A stretch of DNA of 64,000 bases from Nematopogon swammerdamellus. Its lineage: Eukaryota; Arthropoda; Insecta; Lepidoptera; Adelidae. The notes under the pieces were generated by a model. It was not told the DNA's origin. It did not search any database and was given only the letters and a program-made list of their open reading frames with translations. Location: contig OX336345.1 of NCBI GenBank assembly GCA_946902875.1, forward strand, positions 7,843,395 to 7,907,394, in the 5' to 3' direction. Below, piece after piece: positions 34,007-44,156 of this stretch. Position numbers and translations under genes: made by a program. Position 1 is the first letter of the stretch. The number at the start of each line of letters is the position of its first letter.

Positions 34007-34386
34007 TAGGGCTGCCATCCGTCCGGGTTTCCCCGGATTTGTCCTCTTTTTGAAGGCGTCCGTGGGCGTCCGGGTGGATTTCTTAAAGTATTCCGGGTTA
34101 CACGAAATTCAAAAAGACTGCCCGCTGCATAATAAAAAAAACAACTCTATGATAGACGCTAAACGTCGAGCCATAGCTTGAAGACGACCGTGCGTGAGTA
34201 ATGCCGTTAAATATTTTAATAATATATATATGTATATGAAAATTTAATGTTGTCAAAAAGTTTAAAATAAAATAATTGTCATGTCATGTCATAATAAGAA
34301 AAAAGCAATGTCCGGGTTTTTATATGAAAATCCGGGGTTTTACTTCTTTTTGTCCTAGTTTAATGATTTTAGAGATGGCAGCCCTA
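34007..34386. mobile_element. hAT-like MITE, 380 bp
   Basis: Perfect 13-bp terminal inverted repeats, TAGGGCTGCCATC at 34007 and GATGGCAGCCCTA ending at 34386. They are flanked by an 8-bp target duplication ACCTCAAC (33999-34006 and 34387-34394), the duplication length of hAT transposons. No transposase frame. An internal segment (34150-34215, GTCGAGCCATAG, GACGACCGTGCGTGAGTAA) recurs at 47028-47090. Confidence 0.85.
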
Positions 34387-34394
34387 ACCTCAAC

Positions 34395-34869
34395 CAAATG
34401 CAAGTATTTTTAAGCGGTTCCGATTGTCCTTCATTCACATGTAATATGGAAATGAACCCTCATGACCTCATGCCCAACAGCGCGGTCTATATTCGGGACA
34501 CACAGTTCACACACGCTCAGTCGCTTCATACACAGCCGTCACGTCAAGTGATGGATGGGGCACCTATTGATCGGCGACCGCCCCAGAGCCCTAAATGACC
34601 AAGTGTTGTCGTACTACTGAGTACTGACACGAGCTGGTGACGTCTTCGGACAACATTCTGAAGAACTTTTGTTAGGACTTTTTAATAATATGTGTTAACT
34701 GTATTTTGTGTGTCTTTTGTATATTTATCCGTAATTTGAAGAAATTTCATTATGTCAGCAAATTATACCATGTTTCTATCGAAATTAGATGCCATGCTTC
34801 ACAGTACCTTCGAGCGTCCAAACTCCACACTTGATAATGTTATATATATTGATAAGAAACATATTTTCG
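34395..34869. other. Unassigned sequence
   Basis: One 66-codon frame without a domain. Confidence 0.35.
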
Positions 34870-34976
34870 TTTTTTTTTTATGGTAACTGGCACGGTTACC
34901 TACAACATCCATGATGTCAGCCCATAACACATTGTTGAACTAGGTGCCATGTCAGTACTTCCCTTCGGTCGCGCTG
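34870..34976 (-). repeat. SINE family A 3' fragment
   Basis: Poly-T, ATGGTAACTGGCACGGTTAC, CATGATGTCAGCCCATAACAC, CTTCCCTTCGGTCGCGCT. Confidence 0.8.
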
Positions 34977-35019
34977 TGATACCTCCGGCATGTGCAAGCT
35001 CAATTGACCAAAGAAAAAC

Positions 35020-35078
35020 TAACGAATTCCGGATAGAACAAATTGTGACAAGTTTGAGTGTAGTCTTTTTCCTTTCTT
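35020..35078 (+). repeat. Fragment shared with 17640-17730
   Basis: GAACAAATTGTGACAAGTTTG and GAGTGTAGTCTT. Confidence 0.4.
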
Positions 35079-35141
35079 GTTTTAGGGCCTCTAGCGAGTC
35101 AAATATTGATCAAAATGGTTCTACGTGAAACCTCTTTCCAG

Positions 35142-35328
35142 TAACCTTGGTCTCGCAGACGATCATAAATTCCTATCCTCATTCAAACAGCACACGTCGA
35201 ACGAAGTCATCGACGCCACGGTCGTGCTTGATAGAAGCTGCATTACCATGCAAATCATCGATATGCCCGGGCTATTCACCAGTGAAATCATTAGAATAAT
35301 CAAGACCATAAATCCTTCGAGTGCAATG
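35142..35328 (+). CDS. Candidate internal exon, product unknown
   Basis: This is the best exon-like segment in the window. It is preceded by the acceptor CCTCTTTCCAG (with an earlier TTTCTTGTTTTAG at 35080-35092) and followed by a strong donor, ATG/GTGAGTAT, at 35329. The frame (start phase 2) is open for 62 codons, with third positions biased to G/C and a folded-looking peptide including VVLDRSCITMQIIDMPGLF and SEIIRIIKTINPSS. The spacing of D, hydrophobics and the amphipathic helix weakly recalls CRAL-TRIO lipid-binding domains; this is only an impression. The frame runs past the donor to 35589, so chance openness is possible. No partner exon was found. Confidence 0.35.
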
Positions 35329-35595
35329 GTGAGTATTATCAATGAGCAGCCGTCGACGACGACGGGGTCGCGTGTACCGCGCGCGCCGCGCCGGCCGCCT
35401 CTCGAGAAGCTGATGCAACGGGGATATCTACACTTACACAAACATTTCTTGGCGTTGTGTTTATTTGTGACTTCTTTATGTGTATATACCTTGGGGGTAG
35501 AGTACGATCAAATTATTACTTTCCATAATGTCAGCACTACTCTTGTCATCATTCTTCTTCACTACTCTCATCCATCACCCAAAGGCTGACTCGAA

Positions 35596-35672
35596 GAAAT
35601 AAGGTATAGTGATAAGTCCGCCTTTGAACTTTGTTATTGTATATTTCTGTTGTTCTTCTTTATGTTTGTAAT
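35596..35672 (+). repeat. LINE-like 3' end
   Basis: GATAAGTCCGCCTTTGAACTTTG and TTGTATATTTCTGTTG, similar to 32258-32320. Its end meets the poly-T of an oppositely oriented SINE. Confidence 0.45.
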
Positions 35673-35790
35673 TTTTTTTTTATGTAAACCAACATGGGTG
35701 GCTGTGTCGAAAGACCAATGGTACAGTCGACAGAGCCAAAAACCCCTCTCCTCGCGAAACCACGCTCAGTGAGGCGCCATGCCAGCAGAT
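35673..35790 (-). repeat. SINE family E, 3' part
   Basis: Poly-T, ATGTAAACCAACATGGGTGG (close to the family C tail), CTCCTCGCGAAACCACGCTC, GTGAGGCGCCATGCCAGC. Confidence 0.6.
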
Positions 35791-36182
35791 TTGCGGACTG
35801 TTGCTAGGCTGTTTAGCCCGTTGATACGACGTTTGAAGACACCCAGGTTAAAGGATTCGGGAAACACACTCGCCGGGAGACAGTTTCACACCCTAGCGGT
35901 GCGACAAAGAAACGATTTTGAGAACCGATCGGTTCTGAAAAGCCTAATGTCAACAACAAAAGCGTGCTCAGTTTCTCTGCGGCGAGTGCTGCGAAGATAG
36001 GTTGTATGGCAAGGAATAAGGGAAGCAAGTTCCTCCGAGCAGCGTCCATGATAGAGCTGACTAAGTGACCCTACAAATCGAGACTCCAGATCATCAGTCA
36101 GTTTCGGGTCTCCCACCAGACGGACGGCTCGGCGCAGCGGCGGTTTGTAAATGTTTTGTTGTGCAATAAAGAATTTTTATTA
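35791..36182 (+). other. Unassigned, ends like a retroelement
   Basis: Mixed sequence without a domain, ending TTGTGCAATAAAGAATTTTTATT just before the satellite. This suggests a retroelement 3' end whose tail seeded the TTCCG array. Confidence 0.35.
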
Positions 36183-36437
36183 TATTTTATTCTATTCTGT
36201 TCCGTTCCGTTCCATTCCGTTCCGTTCCGTTCCATTCCATTCCGTTCCGTTCCGTACCGTTTCCGTTCCGTTCCGTACCGTTTCCGTTCCGTACCGTTTC
36301 CGTTCCGTTCCGTTCCGTACCGTTTCCGTTCCGTTCCGTTCCGTACCGTTTCCGTTCCGTTCCGTTCCGTACCGTTTCCGTTCCGTTCCGTTCCGTACCG
36401 TTTCCGTTCCGTTCCGTTCCATTATATTCTATTTTAT
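36183..36437. repeat. TTCCG satellite with higher-order structure
   Basis: Pentamers TTCCG with TTCCA/TTCTA variants at both edges. Seven GTACC markers start at 36254, 36275, 36291, 36317, 36343, 36369 and 36395, spaced 21, 16, 26, 26, 26 and 26 bp. The 26-bp unit is GTACC GTTTCC and three GTTCC. Long open frames here (SVPFRTV-type on plus, NGTERNG-type on minus) are products of a stop-free repeat. Confidence 0.95.
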
Positions 36438-36826
36438 TCAACTTACAATTTTACATGTAATCCAAACCACATAGAAATTCGTGTTCAAGAACACTTAGTT
36501 ATTAGGTAAGTTCTTGTGACGTGCAAGAAATGTAAGTTTGAGTGTAGAGCAAGGAAGGAGTGTGGTGGGTGGGAGAGACGCACGCGCACGGATCGCGTGC
36601 CTTGGACACGACGCGCCACCCAGCCAGGCACCCTACTGTCTACATATACATACGGTCGGTATGGCACCTATACAAATACGGATATGTATATGACAAGGTA
36701 TACGTAGCATAAGACAATGCTTCGGTGGTCGCACGCAACGTCGAGTTGTGCATAATTCGATGTGACCGCAAAGCGGTTAAAAAGGTTCTGCTTACTGCCT
36801 TACTACATACTTGTAAAGTTGCAATA
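36438..36826. other. Unassigned sequence
   Basis: A GC-richer patch at 36540-36640 with no domain. Confidence 0.35.
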
Positions 36827-36878
36827 GTTTTTAGGGTTCCGTATCCGGTACGGGACCCTATTACTAAGCCTACGCCGC

Positions 36879-36912
<34 letters not shown>

Positions 36913-37233
36913 CCCGTCTGTCCGTCCGTCCGTCTGTCTGTCCGTCCGTCCGAGGGCTGTATCTCTTGAACCGTAATAGGTAGCCCGTTGAAATTTTCAC
37001 AGAATATGTGTTATTATGGCCGATATAACAACAAATAATAAAAATAAGAAAAGGTAAAAAATTCACTGGGGTTCCCATAGAAGAAACCAAAAAGTGTATG
37101 CGCGCGCGCCATCTACCGAATATATTATTTTGGCGGATGTAATAAAAAATGTAAATGTATTTTTTAAAGTTTTTTTTTTTTGTGATATGGAAACCTCAGT
37201 GCGCTCGTCCGAATCGCACTTGGTCGGTTTTTT
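36827..37233 (+). repeat. GGGTTCCG element, complete short type (about 400 bp)
   Basis: TTTTTAGGGTTCCGTATCCG, a TCTG/TCCG microsatellite (36880-36951), GAACCGTAATAGGTAGCCCG, TTGAAATTTTCACAGAATAT, ATGCGCGCGCGCCATCTACC and TCGCACTTGGTCGGTTTTTT. Complete minus-strand copies at 40233-40594 and 59514-59855. Confidence 0.8.
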
Positions 37234-37536
37234 AAACATCTGGTTTCAACTTAAACTACGCACCGCTGCAAAGTTATTGAAATGATTCATTACACTCCGT
37301 ACGTGCCAAAGGACTCGCCAGCACTAACTACAAATCAAACAGGAGTCCACTTTCTAAACCTAGTACCTATTGACATTCCAGGCGCTGCAAGTGCGCGTTA
37401 AGTGCACCTCCACAATGACGTAAGTGTCCAGTATATTGTAAGCAAATATGCCACTTGCGTCGTAAATGACGCTAGTGTATACGCAACTCCATTGAAAGAC
37501 CTAGAGGAAACGACATTTTATAGAGGAGTTTGTTTG
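37234..37536. other. Unassigned sequence
   Basis: Nothing supportable. Confidence 0.4.
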
Positions 37537-37726
37537 GTTTTTTTTACCTGAAATGGTTGGATATTTCGCCCACTGCAGCCGTAATATCAGCCCGTAACAC
37601 CTCGGTGAACTTAGGTGCCATGCCAGTGCTTTCCTTTGCTCGTGCCGGATACACTGAACTGCACGGAAAACACCATCCGAACACGAATTATGTATTTACA
37701 TAACCGCTTAGACCGACGTTTTATTC
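37537..37726 (-). repeat. SINE family A, older copy interrupted by a younger one
   Basis: Diverged body (ATGGTTGGATATTTCGCCCAC, GTAATATCAGCCCGTAACAC) up to GACCGACGTTTTATT, where a second A-copy poly-T begins. Confidence 0.7.
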
Positions 37727-38008
37727 TTTTTTTTTTTATGGAAACTGACACGGTTGGCTACATCAGCTACAACATCCGCGATGTCAGCCCATAACACCGG
37801 GTGAACTTGGTGCCACGTCGGTACTTCCCTTCGGTCGTGCCGGCTACACTGAACTGGACGGAAAACACAAACTATTTACATAGCCGCTTCGACCGACCTA
37901 TTATTCAGTGCGGTATCACGGTATCACCGTAATCCAGACGGGTTAAACCCTACCATCTAGTAAGGTGAGCTATAGCTCTACGTGGAATCCGAACCACACG
38001 GTCAGACT
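37727..38008 (-). repeat. SINE family A with partial head, nested
   Basis: Poly-T, ATGGAAACTGACACGGTTGG, through the central block to CTCTACGTGGAATCCGAACC and ACACGGTCAGACT; the 5S-like segment is missing. Confidence 0.8.
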
Positions 38009-38381
38009 CAACGAGCGAAGATGCAACCATTCAAATTCTGCTCGCGCCCGATCGGACATCCATCCATTGTAGCACCGCGCAAGGCAAAATTACTTCTACT
38101 ATCTTTCTTCTATGTCTGTCGCTGCCGCACTTGTATGCTCACGTATATTTGTTTGCTGCAAATTGTGTGCATGCATACAATTTTGGTGACAACGTTGAAA
38201 TCTATGTTCACATGACAATGCCGTCTCTGGGTATTTATTTCTTGGACACGACTCTGTTTTTAGCGTGAAAGCTCGTATTGTTCAATGAGATATGAGTCGC
38301 TTGTTATGCTTTTGAGCGCGTGCTAAAGACTTCCCTATTGCAACTTTATGTTCGCACTGTATTGCAAACGTACACTGCACT
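38009..38381. other. Unassigned sequence
   Basis: Nothing supportable. Confidence 0.4.
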
Positions 38382-38590
38382 CAATAAAGTTAGAGTAGGG
38401 ACGTCGGACCTTCCCCGCGCCAGCGTAACACGATATTTGTAAAAACGTACCAATAACATTCGTTACCACCCGATACCACCCAATCAGAGCGCGCGCCGTC
38501 TTCCCCTCCGCTACCCGCGGAAGTCGGCGACGTCGGTTCTCATATATAAGCATTGGACAGTCCGACGTCCAACCTCTTCTAACGTTCTTG
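38382..38590. mobile_element. hAT-like MITE with promoter motifs, copy 1
   Basis: Shares about 190 bp with 52949-53145. Inverted ends include GTTAGAG..GGACGTCGGACC and TGGACAGTCCGACGTCC..CTAACGTTCTTG. Inside are CCAAT (38480-38484) and TATATAAG (38543-38550), 60 bp apart with GC-rich sequence between. Its flanks, ACTGCACT and ACGTTACT, match at only five of eight positions, so it is older than copy 2. Confidence 0.7.
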
Positions 38591-38766
38591 ACGTTACTGT
38601 ACCCAGTTCAGGCAAGAAGACGATGTGATGGATTTATTTCATAAAATCCTAACTAACCTCTACGTGTGTAATTTCTTAATCTTAGCAAGTGTGCTCAAAT
38701 CAGGACATAAGATCATGGGTGAATAAAGTCTGCCTGAAAGTATTATTTTGAGATTTTTTATTAATT
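38591..38766 (+). other. Unassigned, with AATAAAG
   Basis: GGGTGAATAAAGTCTGCCTG at 38714 resembles a polyadenylation site; no gene upstream. Confidence 0.3.
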
Positions 38767-39230
38767 TTTATGGTTCCGTGCGTAAAAAGAGAAAAAAACG
38801 GAACCCTCATAGTATCACTCTTGTGTCTGTCTGTTCGTCTGTCACGGTTTATTTACTCCGAATCAACTGGACGAAAAAAGTTTAATTTTGATAAGGTCTT
38901 TCATTAGTAGGTAACGAACGATACGCTAAGGATGTATGTGTATCAGATCACGTTCCCATACCAATTTTTTTACGATATAAAAAACCTACTCACTCCTCAA
39001 ATTTAATACGAGAAGTGCGCGTATTTAACCTTAATAAGTACTTTTTTTATATCGTAAAAAAAATTGGTATGCGAACGTGATCAGTATCTGATAGACATAC
39101 ACCCCTTAGAACATCGTTACCTACTATTGAAAGACCTTATATACATATATAGTTTGATGCGTAGACGGTTTGATGACCCAATCACGCACGTACAGGGTAA
39201 ATGAACGAATTTAGATTTTGGGGGTCAATT
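38767..39230 (+). repeat. GGGTTCCG-related element containing a long hairpin
   Basis: TATGGTTCCGTGCGTAAAAAG, GGAACCCTCATAGTATCACTC, TTTACTCCGAATCAACTGGAC, then a 95-bp inverted repeat (38890-38984 with 39047-39142) and GGTAAATGAACGAATTTAG. The last words and the CCGAATC..CTGGACGAAAAA segment recur at 58835-58900 without the hairpin. Confidence 0.65.
38890..39142. repeat. Long hairpin, about 95-bp arms
   Basis: The left arm starts ATAAGGTCTTTCATTAGTAG and ends TTTACGATATAAAAAA; the right arm is its imperfect complement. The spacer is about 62 bp. Confidence 0.8.
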
Positions 39231-39294
39231 CTGGGGGACTTTGCAAGTTATAATAAAAACATTTCAAGTGCATCATGTGAGCTTGACTTTAGTT

Positions 39295-39495
39295 TTTTTA
39301 CATAGTTTTTTATAATTTTTGTGAAATCTGATACGGTTGGCTACATTACCTACCTACTACATCCGTGATGTCAGTCCTTAGTCATTTTTATGTTACTATG
39401 TCTTCGTGAAGTAGGTGTCATGTCAGTGCTTCCCTTCGGTCGTGCCGACTACACTGAATGAACTGAAAACACGAACTATTTACATATCCGTTTGC
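39295..39495 (-). repeat. SINE family A
   Basis: T-rich start, GAAATCTGATACGGTTGGC, CATCCGTGATGTCAGTCC, CTTCCCTTCGGTCGTGCCGA, CACGAACTATTTACATATCCG. Confidence 0.75.
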
Positions 39496-39601
39496 TGAAC
39501 GTCAATAGTAGACAGACAGATTGCAGTAATTGTAGACAAGAAAAGAAAATTATAAAGTTATCGATCATGTCGTCATCAATTAATCAAAATATGTTCCAAA
39601 G

Positions 39602-39735
39602 CCTTCCTTAAACGGCGGATTGGTATTGAGATGCAGAGGGGTAACGCGGCGAGCGTACTGGGTACACTACACTTGGCGTCGGCAGAGACGGGCTTCGGCG
39701 GACTTTTCAGAAATTTATTTTTTGTAGGTTTCTGA
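39602..39735 (+). pseudogene. LINE polyprotein C-terminal fragment, second lineage
   Basis: The frame reads FLKRRIGIEMQRGNAASVLGT, then about 15 further codons. The QRGNAAS.LGT signature matches the tail of the LINE polyprotein at 19850-20330 but the surroundings differ, so it is a separate family. Confidence 0.55.
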
Positions 39736-40232
39736 ATATTAATTTTAAATATGTTATATAGTTTTCACCTTCGAAATTCAGCGAAAATCCATACGATTAG
39801 CCATATGATATTTTGTCCTCATGTCTACTTCAGTAAAGTTCAGTTTACCACGTTATCACATTGCAAATCAACAATACCACAGAACAAATACGGCTCATTC
39901 TTTTATGGCTTTTTCCGAGAGTTTTCTGCTTGAACGACTTACTGCCATCAAGAATGTCTCGGAAAGTGCAAAAACCACAACCATGATTTACAAACTGGCC
40001 TCTCCGAGCACTTTTACCACATCGCTTACCCCCCTGTCCTTATTGTGTACGCTTTTGCTTTTATGTTGCCCTCGATTTAACCGCAAATTCTAACCGCATC
40101 TCTTGAAATCAGGTTGTCGGGTTTTCGGTTTATTTTTAGCGTTGTCTTTTGCATTACTTCCGCACTCACGTACAGACTACAATCATTGTTCGAATGGATA
40201 GAATGTTCGCATGCTATGTTTATTATTATTAT
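39736..40232. other. Unassigned sequence
   Basis: A 90-codon frame at 39821-40093 without recognisable domain. Confidence 0.35.
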
Positions 40233-40594
40233 TAAAAACCGGCCAAGTGCGAGTCGAACTCGCGCACCGAGGGTTCCTTATCGCCATGTCATGGTCAGCG
40301 CCACTCACGCCATCTATGTATTAGTTAAAATGCTTCACACTTTTTTCGGTAGATGGCGCGCATACACTTTTTAGTTACTTGTATGGGGACCCCTGTGAAT
40401 TTGTTACTTTTTCTTATTTTTATCATTTGCTGTTATATCGGCCATAATATAATAACACATATTCTGTGAAAATTTCAACGGGCTACCTATTACGGTTCAA
40501 GCGATACATCCCTCGGACAGACGGACAGACAGACAGACAGACGGCGTAGGCTTAGTAATAGGGTCCCGTACGACGGATACAGAACCCTAAAAAT
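40233..40594 (-). repeat. GGGTTCCG element, complete short type
   Basis: AAAACCGGCCAAGTGCGAGT at one end and, inverted, ACAGAACCCTAAAAATAA at the other; internal CCATCTATGTATTAGTTAAAA and TTTCAACGGGCTACCTATTA. Very close to 59514-59855. Confidence 0.8.
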
Positions 40595-41013
40595 AATTTT
40601 CCTTTATTATTTTTCAACTCACTTCTGTCTTGCACTGAACCTGCTGAATCTAGTCTCAACTCGCAAATTGTTGGACCACCTCATTGGGTCCGATGGAGCT
40701 CTGGGGTTTCCACAAATGTGGTGGTTGAAGGCCTTCCTACTCTTCTCCTGCCAATATACCTCGTAGTCGAAGTACGTGAATCTTTTTAGCACTATTCTTC
40801 TTCAAGCTTAAATGATGTTTATGTAGATAAACAAACAAAATATGTTATGATGGAAATTATTGGTATTATTAGGCCAGGAAACGAATGATTCTAGCCGGAA
40901 AGCTCGAAAGCAGAAAGTTTGACTTCGGAACCTTGTTCTGACTAGTTAGGAGGTAAACATACTAAAAGTCCCCACCACTGGGGGGTGCGCCCTAGGGGGG
41001 GGGGAGCACAAAA
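40595..41013. other. Unassigned sequence
   Basis: Nothing supportable apart from G-runs at 40977-41004. Confidence 0.4.
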
Positions 41014-41246
41014 AAGGTCCCATTTTTCAGTTTTTCGCTTATATCTCGAAAACGGTGCATCAAAGGAAAAACTGTTTAATTACGGAATAAGAGGTGATAA
41101 AATTCTCTACAACTTTGATATATACACTTTTTAGATAGATTAGATTAGATATAGAATTTTATCACCTCTTATTCCGTAATTGAACAGTTTTTCCTATGAT
41201 GCACCGTTTTCGAGATATCTGCGAAAAACCGAAAAATGGGACCTTC
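41014..41246. repeat. Long hairpin, about 93-bp arms
   Basis: The left arm AAGGTCCCATTTTTCAG ... GATAAAATTCT (41014-41106) pairs with AGAATTTTATCACC ... GGGACCTT (41153-41246), with a 46-bp spacer and few mismatches. Non-coding. Likely a foldback MITE or an element that would yield long double-stranded RNA if transcribed. Confidence 0.85.
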
Positions 41247-41815
41247 TTTCTGAGCCAATTTATGAATCCGGCATTACCTATGTGTCGCATAACGCCTTGC
41301 GGTTTAAAATTCATCAGCCTATCAATCCTTTAAAAAATCGTCAGCAAACACCGGATCAACGTTTATCTGCAATTTTCTTGCTAACGATCCTAATGTTTGT
41401 GTGACAGCGTGTAATATAGTGTTCATTAGAGCATTAGCCTGCGCTGTGCGGGCTGGTAATTTGTCGTCATTATTTCAAAGTAAAACGATGATTTCCTCTA
41501 TCTCTGTGTGCGGCTTTGGACTTAGCTGTTAGACTGTCTTGCGTGGTTCTTTTGAGTAAAGTATGCATCAAATCTTCAATTTTTCTAAAGCAAGTGTGCT
41601 TCAAGATACAGAACTATGTAGTCGTCTGTCGCAATGATCGCTGGAGGCAAGCCTCTCGTTAGCTCGCGCAAACTGAGCGTGTTTACCATTGTTTGATGTT
41701 TGAGATAGCTTGAGACTGTGACCAAACTGTTTAGAAGAGTGACCCTGGAGTTTTATGTCGGACTGATCTTTCGACAGCATGCTGTGATAAACATGGCGGA
41801 TAAAAAACCGCGTAA
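41247..41815. other. Unassigned sequence
   Basis: Nothing supportable. Confidence 0.4.
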
Positions 41816-41948
41816 TTTTTTTTATAGGAAGCGCGGTTTTTGGCGCCGAGTCACCCATGAGGTGTCTAACGACGCCCATGGACATTCGGTCGTATACGGG
41901 GGTTGCAAATGCCATGCTGGCCTGACAGATGCCTATTCACGCCCCTCT
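41816..41948 (-). repeat. SINE family D
   Basis: Poly-T, TATAGGAAGCGCGGTTTTTG, GCGCCGAGTCACCCATGAGG, TGTCTAACGACGCCCATGGA, GCAAATGCCATGCTGGCCTG. Confidence 0.75.
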
Positions 41949-42996
41949 TGAAGGACCCGAGACTATATATATATACTTAGTGGGAAATATATAAATAGCG
42001 TTCCAAAATTCACCGGTTCTGTAGAGGAAAGATCTGCAGAACCGGTTAGTACGCGACTGCCGGTAAGACCAGCGTGTAGGCATGCATACCCTGCCCGGTG
42101 CGCGTGGTGCGGAGGTGGAAAGGGGGCGGCGGGATTCCCCATGGAATAAGCTTCTTCTTAAGTAATATTTCTTTAACCAAAATTCGACGGCATGATCGGA
42201 TTTTCTAGACAAATAATTAAATTCCTAAAAGAAATAAAGATAATAAGAAAGATAGAAAGTTGAAATTAGAATTGGACGAGTTTTTACCTTCGTAGAGGAG
42301 ATAAATACAAAATGTAAGCAATGCAAATCAATGTGAGCGTTTTAGTAGTAAATGATGATTATGTTACATTTTATTTTATGTTATGTTTTATCATAATATT
42401 ATTACCTATAGTAAAAATCTAATCATATAAATGACCGATAGCACCATATTTGTGGTGTTTAGATTTTTCTGCCTTTACTGCGGCATAGTCAGCAACCTGA
42501 TTAGGGCCCACAACATAACTAGGTGCTAAACCCTCCACAAACCTAAATATTTTGCAGAAAATATTATTGACAAATAATAATTCCTCCATTTCTCCAATAC
42601 TCCGAGGAGTGTCTGATGCAAATAGAAATTAATTTAATCTTTCTACCATCACCTAGTTAAATGAAAACGCAACGGTTACTTTCTATGGGCTCATATAGAA
42701 AGTTTTGTTATAGGAATGATTATTATTTTGGTCACATAGTAAAGTACTGCACCATTTCCTAAAACAAGAGTACTGTTTAAGTATTCACCTCCCGCCTCAT
42801 GGTGCTCACGAATAGGGTTGCCGAACGACCTTGTTATATGCATAAGAGTGCATGCGGTATTACGGGACTATGTTTTAGCGTTTCGTAAAAAATATATACA
42901 TAGTGATCGCAACCTAAGGCGAGACTCCGTTGTCTATCTATCTGTCAATGGAGAGAAAATTCTAAACTAAAATATTAAATGTATTATCCTTTTTAG
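41949..42996. other. Unassigned sequence
   Basis: A CAGAACCGGTT-type dyad at 42010-42050 (CCGGTTCTGTAGAGGAAAGA / CTGCAGAACCGGT); otherwise nothing. Confidence 0.4.
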
Positions 42997-43098
42997 CACA
43001 GAGCAAAAGACACTGCGCGACTCAGTGGATGGACCGTGCCTAGGTGAGACGTGACTAGCCTGTCGCTCTTATGCACGGCATTTTGTCCATATCCCTTC
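42997..43098 (-). repeat. SINE family B fragment
   Basis: GCGACTCAGTGGATGGACCGTGCC and CTATGCACGGCATTTTGTCC-like segment. Confidence 0.6.
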
Positions 43099-43211
43099 CC
43101 TAAATCTACTATTAAATATATATACCGTGCTTTGAGCCTTCGATTAAATTCAACACTATTTTCAAATTTTGGGCATAAAATACCATAGATATCGTTCTAT
43201 AGAATACACAA

Positions 43212-43418
43212 ATGCACTGAGCGAAACGTCGGTCGAAACCGAGGTCGAAACGGCTATGTAAATAGTTCGTGTCGTCCGTCCAGTTCAGTGTAGCCGACAT
43301 AAAATGAAGGGGAGCACTGACATGGCACCTAGTTCACCCGGTGTTATGGGCTGACATCACGGATGTTGTAGGTGATATAGCCAACCGTGTCAGTTTCCAT
43401 AAAAAAAAAAAAAAAAAA
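43212..43418 (+). repeat. SINE family A 3' half
   Basis: CACTGAGCGAAACGTCGGTC to CAGTTTCCAT and 18 A residues. Confidence 0.8.
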
Positions 43419-44020
43419 CAAAAAATGGCTTTTGCCTCGTGGTTTTTTTTATTATTTTTTTTTTTATTAAAAACGTATTTTTAAAACTTATGAAATCGGA
43501 ACATTACCAGGAAGGGTTAGTCCATCTAGTTCTACTATTAGTTCTACGATAGAACAAAATGGACAAAAAAAAATCCAAACAGTTCTACTGCTCAATCGGA
43601 CAACTTTGCTCGGCAAGTGGAAACCCTACCCGGCTCGTCCATTAGGCCGCACTTCAAATATTTGATTCACTTGTGTCGCTCTTATTTCCGTGTTTGCTTT
43701 CACAGCACGCTCCGTTCTTTACGCTGTTTGATGACCGGCGGTGGTTGTTGGTTAATTTGTTGAATTTCTGAGGAATTAACTTTCTCGGAAGGACGCCAAT
43801 TCGTGGACTGAAATACGACTTACAACGACACTTTCTTTATTTTTAGTGTTTGCACATACGTTGAAACAGTTGTGTTATGAAGACCTCCAATTTGAACGTT
43901 TCGGAAAATACATAAATCGTATGTTTGTAATGTTACGTTACGTATGTTACACTCTTTCTGTTGCGCCAAAGGCTGAATGCAATGTTTTACAGCCACCCTT
44001 GTACACAAAACAATTGTATT
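43419..44020. other. Unassigned AT-rich sequence
   Basis: Nothing supportable. Confidence 0.4.
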
Positions 44021-44156
44021 TTTAGGGTTCCGTATCCGCGTACGGGACCCTAGTACTAAGTCTACGCAGTCTGTCTGTCCATCTGTCTGTCCGAGGGCTG
44101 TATCACTTGAACCGTAATAGGTAGCCCGTTGAAATTTTCACAGAATATGTGTTGTG
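44021..44156 (+). repeat. GGGTTCCG element, 3' truncated
   Basis: TTTTTAGGGTTCCGTATCCG to TTTTCACAGAATATGTGTTG. Confidence 0.75.

Noticed and set aside
36151..36509. Four long frames rich in SVPFRTV or NGTERNG
   Set aside because: All arise from the TTCCG satellite, which lacks stops in several frames.
38382..38760. Possible solo LTR (CCAAT, TATA, AATAAAG in order)
   Set aside because: The second copy ends at 53145 with an 8-bp duplication and inverted ends, which fits a hAT-like MITE; the AATAAAG lies outside the shared region.
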